Source of the DNA: Oribacterium sp. UBA3737
GTDB lineage: Bacteria > Bacillota_A > Clostridia > Lachnospirales > Lachnospiraceae
Assembly (NCBI GenBank): GCA_002371295.1
Contig: DFGZ01000119.1
Location: 1 to 21,971, forward strand
Length of the DNA stretch: 21,971 nt
Direction of reading: 5' to 3'
Within the stretch, counting starts at the first letter, position 1. Every line of letters begins with the position of its first letter. Shown in pieces: positions 1-6,487 of this stretch. Under the pieces are notes generated by a model. The model did no database searches, was not told the origin of the DNA, and worked only from the letters and a program-made list of their open reading frames with translations. Position numbers and translations under genes: made by a program.

Positions 1-1078
1 TCATTCTCTGAATCTTCATGCCCTTTACCCAGTCATTTTCATCTACGTAGATCTCAACCGGATTCTGAAGAAGATCGAAGATAATGCCTTCTTCCTTAGC
101 ATGATGAACTTCCTCTACTCTTGCAGGAAGCTCTTCCTCTGAACGTCTGTATACAACGTGTACTTCTGCTCCAAGACGAAGTGCTGTTCTTGCAGCATCC
201 ATAGCAACGTTACCGCCGCCTACTACAACCACCTTCTTACCTACCTTGATAGGGGTATCTGCATCCTCGCGGAATGCCTTCATAAGGTTATTACGTGTAA
301 GGAACTCGTTTGCAGAGTATACACCGTTAGCAGACTCACCCGGAATGTTCATAAACTTTGGAAGTCCTGCACCTGATCCGATGAATACAGCATCAAAGCC
401 TTCTTCATTAAGCAGATCATCAATTGTGAGTGATCGTCCGATGATAACATTGGTATCTATCTTAACGCCAAGCTTCTTTACGTTTTCAATCTCAGGACGA
501 ACTACTCTGTCCTTAGGAAGACGGAACTCAGGAATTCCGTAAACCAGAACTCCACCGGGCTGATGGAATGCCTCAAAGATGGTCACATCATAACCAAGCT
601 TTGCAAGATCACCTGCACAGGTAAGTCCTGAAGGACCCGATCCGATAACAGCCACCTTCTTACCATTAGGCTCTCCCGGCTTTGCAGCAACATAATCATG
701 CTCTCTTGCCCAGTCAGCAACATATCTCTCAAGCTTACCGATGGAAACAGGCTCTCCCTTGATGCCTCTTACACACTTACCCTCACACTGTGTCTCCTGA
801 GGGCAAACACGTCCGCAGACTGCAGGAAGTGCAGAAGAAAGCGCGATAACATCGGCTGCACCTGCAATATCTTTCTCCTTGATCTTTGTGATGAAATCAG
901 GAATGTGAATAGAAACAGGACACCCCTTCATGCAGAGAGGATTCTTACAGTTAAGACATCTCTCTGCCTCAAGTACAGCTTCCTCATCATTATATCCAAG
1001 ACAAACTTCCTCAAAGTTTGTAGCTCTTACCTTTGCGTCCTGCTCACGAACAGGAACCCTTGTCATAGAATTATTCAT
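1..1078 (-). CDS. nfnB: NfnB-like NADPH/ferredoxin oxidoreductase subunit (GltD family), 3' end cut off by window
   Basis: Flavoprotein of the GltD family, seen for its first 359 codons; the family is about 460 residues, so roughly 100 C-terminal residues lie outside the left edge. Two N-terminal cysteine sets fit two [4Fe-4S] clusters: C41, C44, C49, C53 and C88, C92, C98, C102. An FAD-binding GSGPSG follows at about 146-151, and a second dinucleotide fold (VVGGGNVAMDAA) lies near residue 270. The ATG at 1078 has an upstream GGGGAGG. Only 15 nt separate it from the nfnA stop, so the pair is one operon. GltD alone would suggest glutamate synthase small subunit, but the partner is an FNR-like subunit rather than GltB. 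That matches NfnAB, the cytoplasmic complex that couples NADH and reduced ferredoxin to NADP+ reduction. The archaeal sulfide dehydrogenase/NfnI pair has the same architecture. Family certain; Nfn assignment rests on the neighbour. Confidence 0.85.
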   Translation of the reverse strand, partial: MNNSMTRVPVREQDAKVRATNFEEVCLGYNDEEAVLEAERCLNCKNPLCMKGCPVSIHIPDFITKIKEKDIAGAADVIALSSALPAVCGRVCPQETQCEGKCVRGIKGEPVSIGKLERYVADWAREHDYVAAKPGEPNGKKVAVIGSGPSGLTCAGDLAKLGYDVTIFEAFHQPGGVLVYGIPEFRLPKDRVVRPEIENVKKLGVKIDTNVIIGRSLTIDDLLNEEGFDAVFIGSGAGLPKFMNIPGESANGVYSANEFLTRNNLMKAFREDADTPIKVGKKVVVVGGGNVAMDAARTALRLGAEVHVVYRRSEEELPARVEEVHHAKEEGIIFDLLQNPVEIYVDENDWVKGMKIQRM

Positions 1079-1093
1079 CTTGTGCCTCCCCGA

Positions 1094-1975
1094 TCATTTA
1101 TCTGCTTCGCAACCGCCGGAGTGTGTAGCACCCTCCTGAAGCCGAAGCATCGCTCTGCCTTCTTCGTCCCTATACTGTCTCTGACGCTTCATAGCAAGGT
1201 CAAAGTCAACAAGGTGTCCGTCAAATTCAGGTCCGTCAACACATGCAAACTTAACCTGATCGCCAACAACAAGTCTGCATGCTCCGCACATACCTGTTCC
1301 GTCGATCATAACCGGGTTCATGGAAACGATGGTAGGAATTCCAAGATCCTTAGTTGTAAGGCAGGCAAACTTCATCATGATAACAGGTCCGATGGCAATG
1401 CACTGTGTATACTTCTTGCCCTGCTCGTTTACAAGCTTCTTAAGGATATCTGTTACAACTCCCTTATCACCGTATGAGCCATCATCAGTACATACATAAA
1501 CATTGGCAGCCACCTTGCGAAGATCCTCCTCCATGATAAGAAGATCCTTGCTTCTTGCACCGAGGATGACATCAGCCTCGATGCCATGCTCGTGAAGCCA
1601 CTTTACCTGAGGGTATACAGGAGCTGCGCCAACACCGCCGGCAATGAAAATGATGGACTTCTTCTTAAGCTCATCGATCGGGGTGTCTATCATCTCTGAC
1701 GGCTTTCCGAGAGGTCCCACAACATCTGTAAAGCAGTCTCCTGCCTTCAGCTTACTCATCTTTTCCGTAGAGGCTCCAACTACCTGGAATACTATGGTAA
1801 TAGTCTCTTCTTCTCTGTCATAGTCAGCGATAGTAAGCGGAATTCTTTCTCCAAGCTCACCGAGCTTTACGATCAAAAACTGACCGGGTTCGCATTTTTT
1901 GGCAACAAATGGTGCTTTAACAACCATAAGCCAATCCTTATCAACTAAGTGCTCAACTTTAGTGATCTCGTACAT
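1094..1975 (-). CDS. nfnA: NfnA-like FAD/NAD(H)-binding [2Fe-2S] subunit of NADH-dependent reduced ferredoxin:NADP+ oxidoreductase
   Basis: A 293-residue ferredoxin-NADP reductase-like protein, the partner of the downstream GltD-like subunit. Seen: the flavin-binding stretch RIPLTIAD near residues 44-51, a pyridine-nucleotide loop GGVGAAP near 113-119, and a C-terminal iron-sulfur motif with C230, C233 and C245. D225 sits five residues before the first cysteine. NfnA structures are reported to use three Cys and one Asp for the [2Fe-2S] cluster, and the spacing here fits that. The same family includes the dihydroorotate dehydrogenase electron-transfer subunit and SudB, but pairing with a GltD-like gene favours NfnA. 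The open frame extends upstream to an ATG at 2035. I prefer the ATG at 1975 because a GGAGG lies five bases upstream and family proteins begin at this MYEI-like point. The C-terminal tail after residue 265 is polar and probably variable. Confidence 0.85.
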   Translation of the reverse strand: MYEITKVEHLVDKDWLMVVKAPFVAKKCEPGQFLIVKLGELGERIPLTIADYDREEETITIVFQVVGASTEKMSKLKAGDCFTDVVGPLGKPSEMIDTPIDELKKKSIIFIAGGVGAAPVYPQVKWLHEHGIEADVILGARSKDLLIMEEDLRKVAANVYVCTDDGSYGDKGVVTDILKKLVNEQGKKYTQCIAIGPVIMMKFACLTTKDLGIPTIVSMNPVMIDGTGMCGACRLVVGDQVKFACVDGPEFDGHLVDFDLAMKRQRQYRDEEGRAMLRLQEGATHSGGCEADK

Positions 1976-2061
1976 GATCTCCTCCATGATATTCATCGAA
2001 ATTTGCATCGGAACACGGGCCTTAACCCTCCACACCCAAATCCGGTTTGCAATTAGCTTTT

Positions 2062-2090
2062 ATTATAATCATTTTGCACTTGATGAACAA
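2062..2090 (-). promoter_or_regulatory. Sigma-A-type promoter for nfnAB
   Basis: Minus-strand -35 TTGTTC (2085-2090) and a perfect -10 TATAAT (2062-2067) are separated by exactly 17 bp. The predicted start is near 2055, giving an untranslated leader of about 80 nt before the ATG at 1975. The consensus -10 and the codon choice of the genes suggest strong expression. Confidence 0.75.
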
Positions 2091-2205
2091 TAAATTTTTA
2101 ACAATCATGTGATGGTTTTGACAAAAAAAGCAAAAAAATCTGTATACACTGTGCTTTTCACATAATTAAATATTGCAAAAAATTCTCGTTTTTAACAAAA
2201 AACAG

Positions 2206-2234
2206 TTGGCAATCAATAATATAATTCCTACAAT
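2206..2234 (+). promoter_or_regulatory. Sigma-A-type promoter for mgtE
   Basis: TTGGCA (2206-2211) and TACAAT (2229-2234) are 17 bp apart, facing mgtE. Transcription would start near 2241, leaving a leader of about 229 nt. It diverges from the nfnAB promoter about 115 bp away. Confidence 0.7.
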
Positions 2235-2240
2235 ATATAT

Positions 2241-2469
2241 GGTGTGATGGTCAAAACAGTTGCGCTTTTATAAGTTGGGCTATAGAATATATCCTTACGT
2301 TAAAAACGCATTATAAGAATACAATTTATAAGAATGTCTTCTCCGATTTGAGCATCTCTTTGTCGAATCAGAAATTGAACTCGATATGCCTTAAATCAGG
2401 TCCGGTCACGGCCCGAAAAGACATACCTGTACTGAAGACCTGCACAATAATCACAACAGGAGGTGCGCC
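2241..2469 (+). other. Long untranslated leader of mgtE with repeats and small hairpins; no known riboswitch recognised
   Basis: This is most of the 494-bp gap between nfnA and mgtE. Seen: three copies of TTATAAG at 2268, 2311 and 2326, the last two part of a 10-bp direct repeat TTATAAGAAT with a 15-bp period. There is a compact hairpin at 2399-2413 (GG-CCG, GUCA loop, CGG-CC, one bulged U), and an enclosing 6-bp stem CAGGTC 2397-2402 with GACCTG 2437-2442. AGGAGG at 2458-2463 is the ribosome binding site. mgtE genes in Firmicutes are often under an M-box magnesium riboswitch, but I do not see its conserved segments. A different magnesium- or metal-responsive leader is possible; this is inference from length and structure only. 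Confidence 0.45.
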
Positions 2470-4170
2470 ATGGATGAACTGAATAAGCAGGATGAAACTC
2501 TTGTTCAAAATCAGGAAACAACAGAAGCGGAAAAACCTGTTTCCAATGAACTCCTCATTTCTTCCACTGATAACGATGAAAAGTCCGATAACAGTACTGT
2601 AAATGCCGTTAACAATGACGGCTCTTCCGGATCAAAGCAAAACAGGCAGAGAAACGAACGCCCCGGAGACAGTGATGAGGATGAAGAGCCCGAGATTCCG
2701 GAGGAATCCAGACCTAACCTTACAGATCTCTTTGAATCGATTCCTGACGAAAATAAAAAAGACAATGATGAACGAAATCTGATTCATACGGATTCAGATG
2801 ACTTCGATGATTCCAAAACGGATGAGGATAAGGATTCGGACGAGCTCGAAGATCTCATTGATGAAGGTAACAAAAAAGACATCAGCGACTACTATGAAGA
2901 CATGCAGACCGCCGACTTCGTCGAAGAGATCGATGACCTCGATGATGAGGATATCGAAAAGCTGCCCGAATTCCTCAATACAGAACAGCTGACCGAAATC
3001 ATGGAAGAGGCTGACGATGAAACCCGTCAGCGTATCGGTGATCATCTTTCAGATGATACCCTTCTTGAAATGTTCGAGGACATGTCAAAGGATGATATCG
3101 TTGATATCCTCGGAGAAATGGAGATTGCAAGACGTAAGCGGCTTCTTAACCGGATGAAGTCCGGGGATCGTAAGATCATTCACACTCTCCTGCAGTATCC
3201 CGATGACAGTGCCGGCGGTATCATGACCACTGAGTACATCGCACTTCGTGAGGACAGAACCTGTGCAGAAGCCCTTGACACCATCCGTGATATAGGTCCT
3301 AAAACAGAGGTCATAGAAACCATCTATGTAACTGATGAGGATCGCCTGAAAAAGCTGGTAGGAACTGTCGATCTGAGAGATCTTCTCAGTTCTCCCCGTA
3401 ACACAAAGCTCTGCGATATCATGGATGATCAGGTGGTATCGGTAGAACCGGAAGTGGATCAGGAAGAGGTTGCCCAGGTAGTATCAAAGTACGACTTGCA
3501 GGCCATTCCCGTAGTTTCCAGTAAAGGCTCTATCCTTGGCATCATCACCGTCGATGATATCATCGATGTCATCAACGAGGAACACGATGAGGATATCGCT
3601 CACTTGGGAGGAACCTCCGCAGAGGAGGGACTCGATACCTCTTTGATGGAATCGGTCCGTCTGCGTCTGCCCTGGCTTCTGATAAATCTCCTTACTGCAT
3701 TTCTTGCTTCCTTTACTGTAAAGGTTTTTGAATCCACCATTGCCCAGGTAGTTGCACTTTCGGCTACCATGACTATAGTTTCCGGAATGGGCGGCAATGC
3801 AGGAACCCAGACCATGTCCATCATGGTACGTGAACTTTCAAATAACGACGTGGATTTCGCAGAGAACTGGAAGTCATTTGTTAAAGAGATCTTTCTGGGA
3901 GTCGTCGACGGTGCAGCAACAGGACTTGTAACAGGAATCGTAGTCTCATTTGTTTACGGCAACTTCTTCCTGGGAGTCATCATCTTCCTTGCTATGATCG
4001 GAAATCTCATGGTATCCGGAATATTCGGCTTTCTGGTTCCGCTCACCCTGGACAAGCTTCACGCGGATCCGGCTCTTGCCTCAAGTATATTTGTCACTAC
4101 AGCAACAGATGTCTTGGGCTTTTTCATTTTCCTTGGTCTTGCTGAGCTTTTCCTTCCGGTACTGACCTGA
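2470..4170 (+). CDS. mgtE: Magnesium channel/transporter MgtE with long acidic N-terminal extension
   Basis: Inner-membrane Mg2+ channel of the MgtE (SLC41-related) family, 566 residues against about 450 in typical members. The excess is a low-complexity, Asp/Glu-rich N-terminal stretch (residues 1 to about 140). It is followed by the cytoplasmic MgtE N domain of short helical repeats (about 145-245), two CBS domains (about 250-310 and 315-375) and a plug helix. The transmembrane part runs from about 398 to 566. The hallmark GGNAGTQ lies at 441-447, and the last helix carries TATDVLGFF (D547), the region of the pore aspartate known from MgtE structures. In the family, Mg2+ bound between the N and CBS domains closes the channel when cell Mg2+ is high. 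The start ATG has AGGAGG six bases upstream. The gene is monocistronic, with its own promoter and terminator. Confidence 0.96.
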   Translation: MDELNKQDETLVQNQETTEAEKPVSNELLISSTDNDEKSDNSTVNAVNNDGSSGSKQNRQRNERPGDSDEDEEPEIPEESRPNLTDLFESIPDENKKDNDERNLIHTDSDDFDDSKTDEDKDSDELEDLIDEGNKKDISDYYEDMQTADFVEEIDDLDDEDIEKLPEFLNTEQLTEIMEEADDETRQRIGDHLSDDTLLEMFEDMSKDDIVDILGEMEIARRKRLLNRMKSGDRKIIHTLLQYPDDSAGGIMTTEYIALREDRTCAEALDTIRDIGPKTEVIETIYVTDEDRLKKLVGTVDLRDLLSSPRNTKLCDIMDDQVVSVEPEVDQEEVAQVVSKYDLQAIPVVSSKGSILGIITVDDIIDVINEEHDEDIAHLGGTSAEEGLDTSLMESVRLRLPWLLINLLTAFLASFTVKVFESTIAQVVALSATMTIVSGMGGNAGTQTMSIMVRELSNNDVDFAENWKSFVKEIFLGVVDGAATGLVTGIVVSFVYGNFFLGVIIFLAMIGNLMVSGIFGFLVPLTLDKLHADPALASSIFVTTATDVLGFFIFLGLAELFLPVLT

Positions 4171-4191
4171 CAAAATATCAAATATGTAACT

Positions 4192-4225
4192 AAAAAATCC
4201 GGGATCATTCAGATCCCGGATTTTT
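4192..4225. terminator. Bidirectional intrinsic terminator between mgtE and the alcohol dehydrogenase
   Basis: A perfect 10-bp stem (ATCCGGGATC 4197-4206 with GATCCCGGAT 4212-4221, loop ATTCA) is flanked by A5 on the left and T5 on the right, so it can stop transcription from both converging genes. It lies 22 bp after the mgtE stop and 30 bp beyond the dehydrogenase stop. Confidence 0.9.
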
Positions 4226-4254
4226 CATATTATTCACTTACTTTCTGAACCAGA

Positions 4255-5472
4255 TCAGAAATCAACCTCTGTATCATAATAGCAGCACTTAAGGAGCTTC
4301 TCCATCTCCTCCTGGCTCGGCTGACGAGGATTTGAACCTGTACATGCATCACCGATTGCAAGCTCTGCGATCTTTGGAAGTCTCTCAAGGAATACCTCCT
4401 CAGGAACGAAGCCCTGCTCTGTTGGGAATGAATCCTTACCATAATTCTTGATGCAGTGAGGAATATTCATATCATCATTCATCTTGCGAAGGTACTTGAT
4501 GAGCAGATCTACCTTCTCATCATCATTAGAACCGCCGAGATGCATGTAATCTGCGATAACACCATATCTCTTCTTTGCTGTCTCATCCTTTGCATTAAAT
4601 GCGATGACCTTTGGAAGGTACATAGCATTGGCTGCACCGTGGATGATATGTGCGCCGTAATCCGCGAAAGCTGCTCCTGTCTTGTGAGCCATGGAATGTA
4701 CTATGCCGAGAAGTGCATTGGAGAATGCCATACCTGCAAGGCACTGAGCATTGTGCATGGCATCACGTGCTGTCATATCATCATTGTATGACTTAACGAG
4801 ATTCTCCTGGATCATCTCAATAGCATGAATAGCAAGAGGATCTGTGAAGTCACAGTTAGCTGTAGAAACATAAGCCTCAACAGCATGTGTCATAGCATCC
4901 ATACCTGTGTGTGCAACCAGCTTCTTAGGCATGGTCTCTGCAAGCTCAGGGTCAACGATGGCAACATCAGGTGTGATCTCAAAATCAGCGATAGGATACT
5001 TAACGCCGTTTGCATAGTTTGTGATGATTGAAAATGCGGTAACCTCTGTTGCAGTACCTGAGGTTGAAGAAACCGCGCAGAAATGTGCCTTGCGGCGAAG
5101 CTCAGGGATACCGAATACCTTGCACATATCTTCAAATGTGCAGTCAGGATACTCATACTTGATCCACATTGCCTTTGCTGCATCGATAGGTGATCCGCCG
5201 CCGATGGCAACGATCCAATCAGGCTTGAACTCTGCCATGGCTTCTGCACCCTTCATAACAGTTTCAACAGAAGGGTCTGACTCGATTCCCTCAAAGATCT
5301 CAACCTCAAATCCTGCTTCTTTGAGATAATCCTCTGCTTTCTGAAGGAAGCCGAACTTCTTCATGGAACCGCCGCCTACACAGATCATAGCTCTCTTGCC
5401 CTTAAAGTTCTTAAGCTCTGCAAGTGAGCCCTTGCCATGATAAACATCTCTTGGTAAACAAAATCTTGCCAT
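4255..5472 (-). CDS. Iron-containing (group III) alcohol dehydrogenase
   Basis: A 405-residue cytoplasmic NAD(P)H-dependent alcohol dehydrogenase of the FucO/AdhE-C/BdhA family, likely reducing an aldehyde such as butyraldehyde or acetaldehyde during fermentation. Seen: nucleotide-binding GGGSPIDAAKA at about 91-101, the SSTSGTATE loop at 135-143, and metal ligands D192 and H196 in GMDAMTHAVEA. H259 in GIVHSMAHK and H278 in HGAANA complete the expected Fe/Zn set. The region between the last two histidines is about five residues longer than in FucO. An AAGGAG precedes the ATG at 5472. It stands alone, with its own promoter and a shared downstream terminator. Codons are consistent with strong expression. 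Exact substrate cannot be read from the sequence; butanol/ethanol dehydrogenase is the usual annotation for close relatives. Confidence 0.93.
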   Translation of the reverse strand: MARFCLPRDVYHGKGSLAELKNFKGKRAMICVGGGSMKKFGFLQKAEDYLKEAGFEVEIFEGIESDPSVETVMKGAEAMAEFKPDWIVAIGGGSPIDAAKAMWIKYEYPDCTFEDMCKVFGIPELRRKAHFCAVSSTSGTATEVTAFSIITNYANGVKYPIADFEITPDVAIVDPELAETMPKKLVAHTGMDAMTHAVEAYVSTANCDFTDPLAIHAIEMIQENLVKSYNDDMTARDAMHNAQCLAGMAFSNALLGIVHSMAHKTGAAFADYGAHIIHGAANAMYLPKVIAFNAKDETAKKRYGVIADYMHLGGSNDDEKVDLLIKYLRKMNDDMNIPHCIKNYGKDSFPTEQGFVPEEVFLERLPKIAELAIGDACTGSNPRQPSQEEMEKLLKCCYYDTEVDF

Positions 5473-5505
5473 AACACAATCTCCTTTTTATACTTTAGTG
5501 TCCGG

Positions 5506-5534
5506 TTGGCAATATATTCTAACTCCGATGCCAA
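5506..5534 (-). other. Leader hairpin of the alcohol dehydrogenase mRNA
   Basis: A 6-bp inverted repeat (TTGGCA 5506-5511, TGCCAA 5529-5534, 17-nt loop) lies in the untranslated leader between the promoter and the ribosome binding site. No U-run follows, so it is not a terminator. It could affect stability or bind a regulator. Confidence 0.3.
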
Positions 5535-5560
5535 TCGTTATTTTTTTAACGTTATTAAAA

Positions 5561-5589
5561 ATTATAACACCGCAAAAGAACACAAACAA
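5561..5589 (-). promoter_or_regulatory. Sigma-A-type promoter for the alcohol dehydrogenase
   Basis: On the minus strand, TTGTTT (5584-5589) and a perfect TATAAT (5561-5566) are 17 bp apart. The start would be near 5554, giving a leader of about 80 nt. Confidence 0.75.
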
Positions 5590-5656
5590 CAACTTAAGAC
5601 ATTAGGTTGATAAAAATTTAACCATTCTTTTTGTTAATGTTTCTTATTGACAAATC

Positions 5657-5665
5657 TGATACAAT
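5657..5665 (+). promoter_or_regulatory. Extended -10 promoter for the ThyX-like gene
   Basis: TG-A-TACAAT (5657-5665) is an extended -10 element facing the gene at 5716. No good -35 lies 17 bp upstream, which is common for extended -10 promoters. The leader would be about 44 nt. The upstream region overlaps an imperfect inverted repeat at 5631-5653. Confidence 0.5.
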
Positions 5666-5715
5666 AGTCGGTGATAAAAATGCTTTTTAACTAATTAGTT
5701 TAGAAAGAGGTATAT

Positions 5716-6360
5716 ATGATTAAAATTGAAAGAACTTCTGTTATGAATCTTGAAAATGCCATGAGAGGCGCACGTAATCCGCTGAACTCCTGGGCACGTT
5801 CAGACAGTTCCTATGATGAAGAAGGAAACTATATTCTCGGCCCCAACGATCTTTCCCTTGCCAAGCGTCTCCGTATCGCAGGTTCAGATCACCGCAAGTA
5901 CGTTCGTATGATCATGGTATGCTGTGATATCACAGCCCCTATCTACTGGTGGAAGGAGTACGATACCTATAAGATAGCAACCGTTGCCAACTCAACCTCC
6001 ACCATGCATAAGATCCACAGCAAGCCTATCGAGTACGATGACTTTTCCCATGATCACCTCACACCTGATGCCGAAAAAATAATGAAGGATTACATCGCTG
6101 AAATCGAGAAGATCCGTCAGCGATACATGTCGGAGGGCAAGAACAAGGACGACTGGTACGACCTCATTCAGATGATTCCCGAATCCTACAATCAGATGAG
6201 AACAGTCACTCTCAACTACGAGACCCTCATCAATATCTACTTTGCAAGAAGATACCATAAGCTTGAGGAGTGGCACACTTTCTGTGAATGGATAGAGTCA
6301 CTTCCGTATGCACAGGAGATCATCATAGCAAAGAACGATGAGGCTGATCCTGAAGCATAA
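5716..6360 (+). CDS. ThyX-fold-like protein without the ThyX catalytic signature; function unknown
   Basis: A 214-residue soluble protein with a ribosome site (AAAGAGG) five bases before the ATG. The layout resembles FAD-dependent thymidylate synthase ThyX: an opening helix, then a block (about 58-100) running HRKYVR, DITAPIYWWKEYDTY and ANSTSTMHKI where ThyX has its QxxRHR and SxNExSxRY segment. A C-terminal LNYETLINIYFARRYHKLEEWH (about 166-187) sits where ThyX has its R-rich AQ-EIR helix. The defining RHR triad is absent and the sequence is instead rich in W, Y and K/E at those positions. A thymidylate synthase activity is therefore unlikely as read. I have seen similar proteins annotated as hypothetical or ThyX-like in Clostridia and phages. 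The gene is monocistronic and followed by two hairpins. The fold call is pattern-based and moderately sure; the role is unknown. Confidence 0.55.
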   Translation: MIKIERTSVMNLENAMRGARNPLNSWARSDSSYDEEGNYILGPNDLSLAKRLRIAGSDHRKYVRMIMVCCDITAPIYWWKEYDTYKIATVANSTSTMHKIHSKPIEYDDFSHDHLTPDAEKIMKDYIAEIEKIRQRYMSEGKNKDDWYDLIQMIPESYNQMRTVTLNYETLINIYFARRYHKLEEWHTFCEWIESLPYAQEIIIAKNDEADPEA

Positions 6361-6376
6361 TTGAATAAAGAAAAGA

Positions 6377-6410
6377 GACTGAATAAGTGCCGTGCGGATC
6401 CAATTCAGTC
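6377..6410 (+). other. Hairpin preceding the terminator of the ThyX-like gene
   Basis: A perfect 8-bp inverted repeat (GACTGAAT 6377-6384 with ATTCAGTC 6403-6410, 18-nt loop) is followed by GCCTAAAAAA. It has no U-run and probably acts as a 3' stability or auxiliary structure next to the real terminator. Confidence 0.4.
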
Positions 6411-6421
6411 GCCTAAAAAAC

Positions 6422-6468
6422 AAAACCACGCCAGCGAATCCAACCGGGACTCTGCAGCGTGGTTTTTT
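6422..6468. terminator. Bidirectional terminator between the ThyX-like gene and addA
   Basis: Ten-base-pair stem AAAACCACGC (6422-6431) with GCGTGGTTTT (6457-6466). A smaller inner stem GAATCC/GGACTC with one mismatch closes the loop. T6 follows on the plus strand, and the minus strand reads GGTTTTGTTTTTT. It serves both converging genes. Confidence 0.85.
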
Positions 6469-6487
6469 CATCTTTTTTCTCTGAATT

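Noticed and set aside
698..1477. A 259-codon open frame on the plus strand across nfnA/nfnB
   Set aside because: It is antisense to two well-supported enzyme genes, has no ribosome site and its translation is Cys/Leu-rich with no recognisable domain.
1976..2035. Upstream in-frame extension of nfnA to an ATG at 2035
   Set aside because: The ATG at 1975 has a good GGAGG and matches the family N-terminus; the extra 20 residues are not family-like.
2241..2469. M-box magnesium riboswitch before mgtE
   Set aside because: None of the conserved M-box segments could be found by eye; only generic hairpins are present.
5631..5653. Canonical Rex operator
   Set aside because: Rex sites are TTGTTAA-N4-TTAACAA; here the half-sites are too far apart and one is imperfect.
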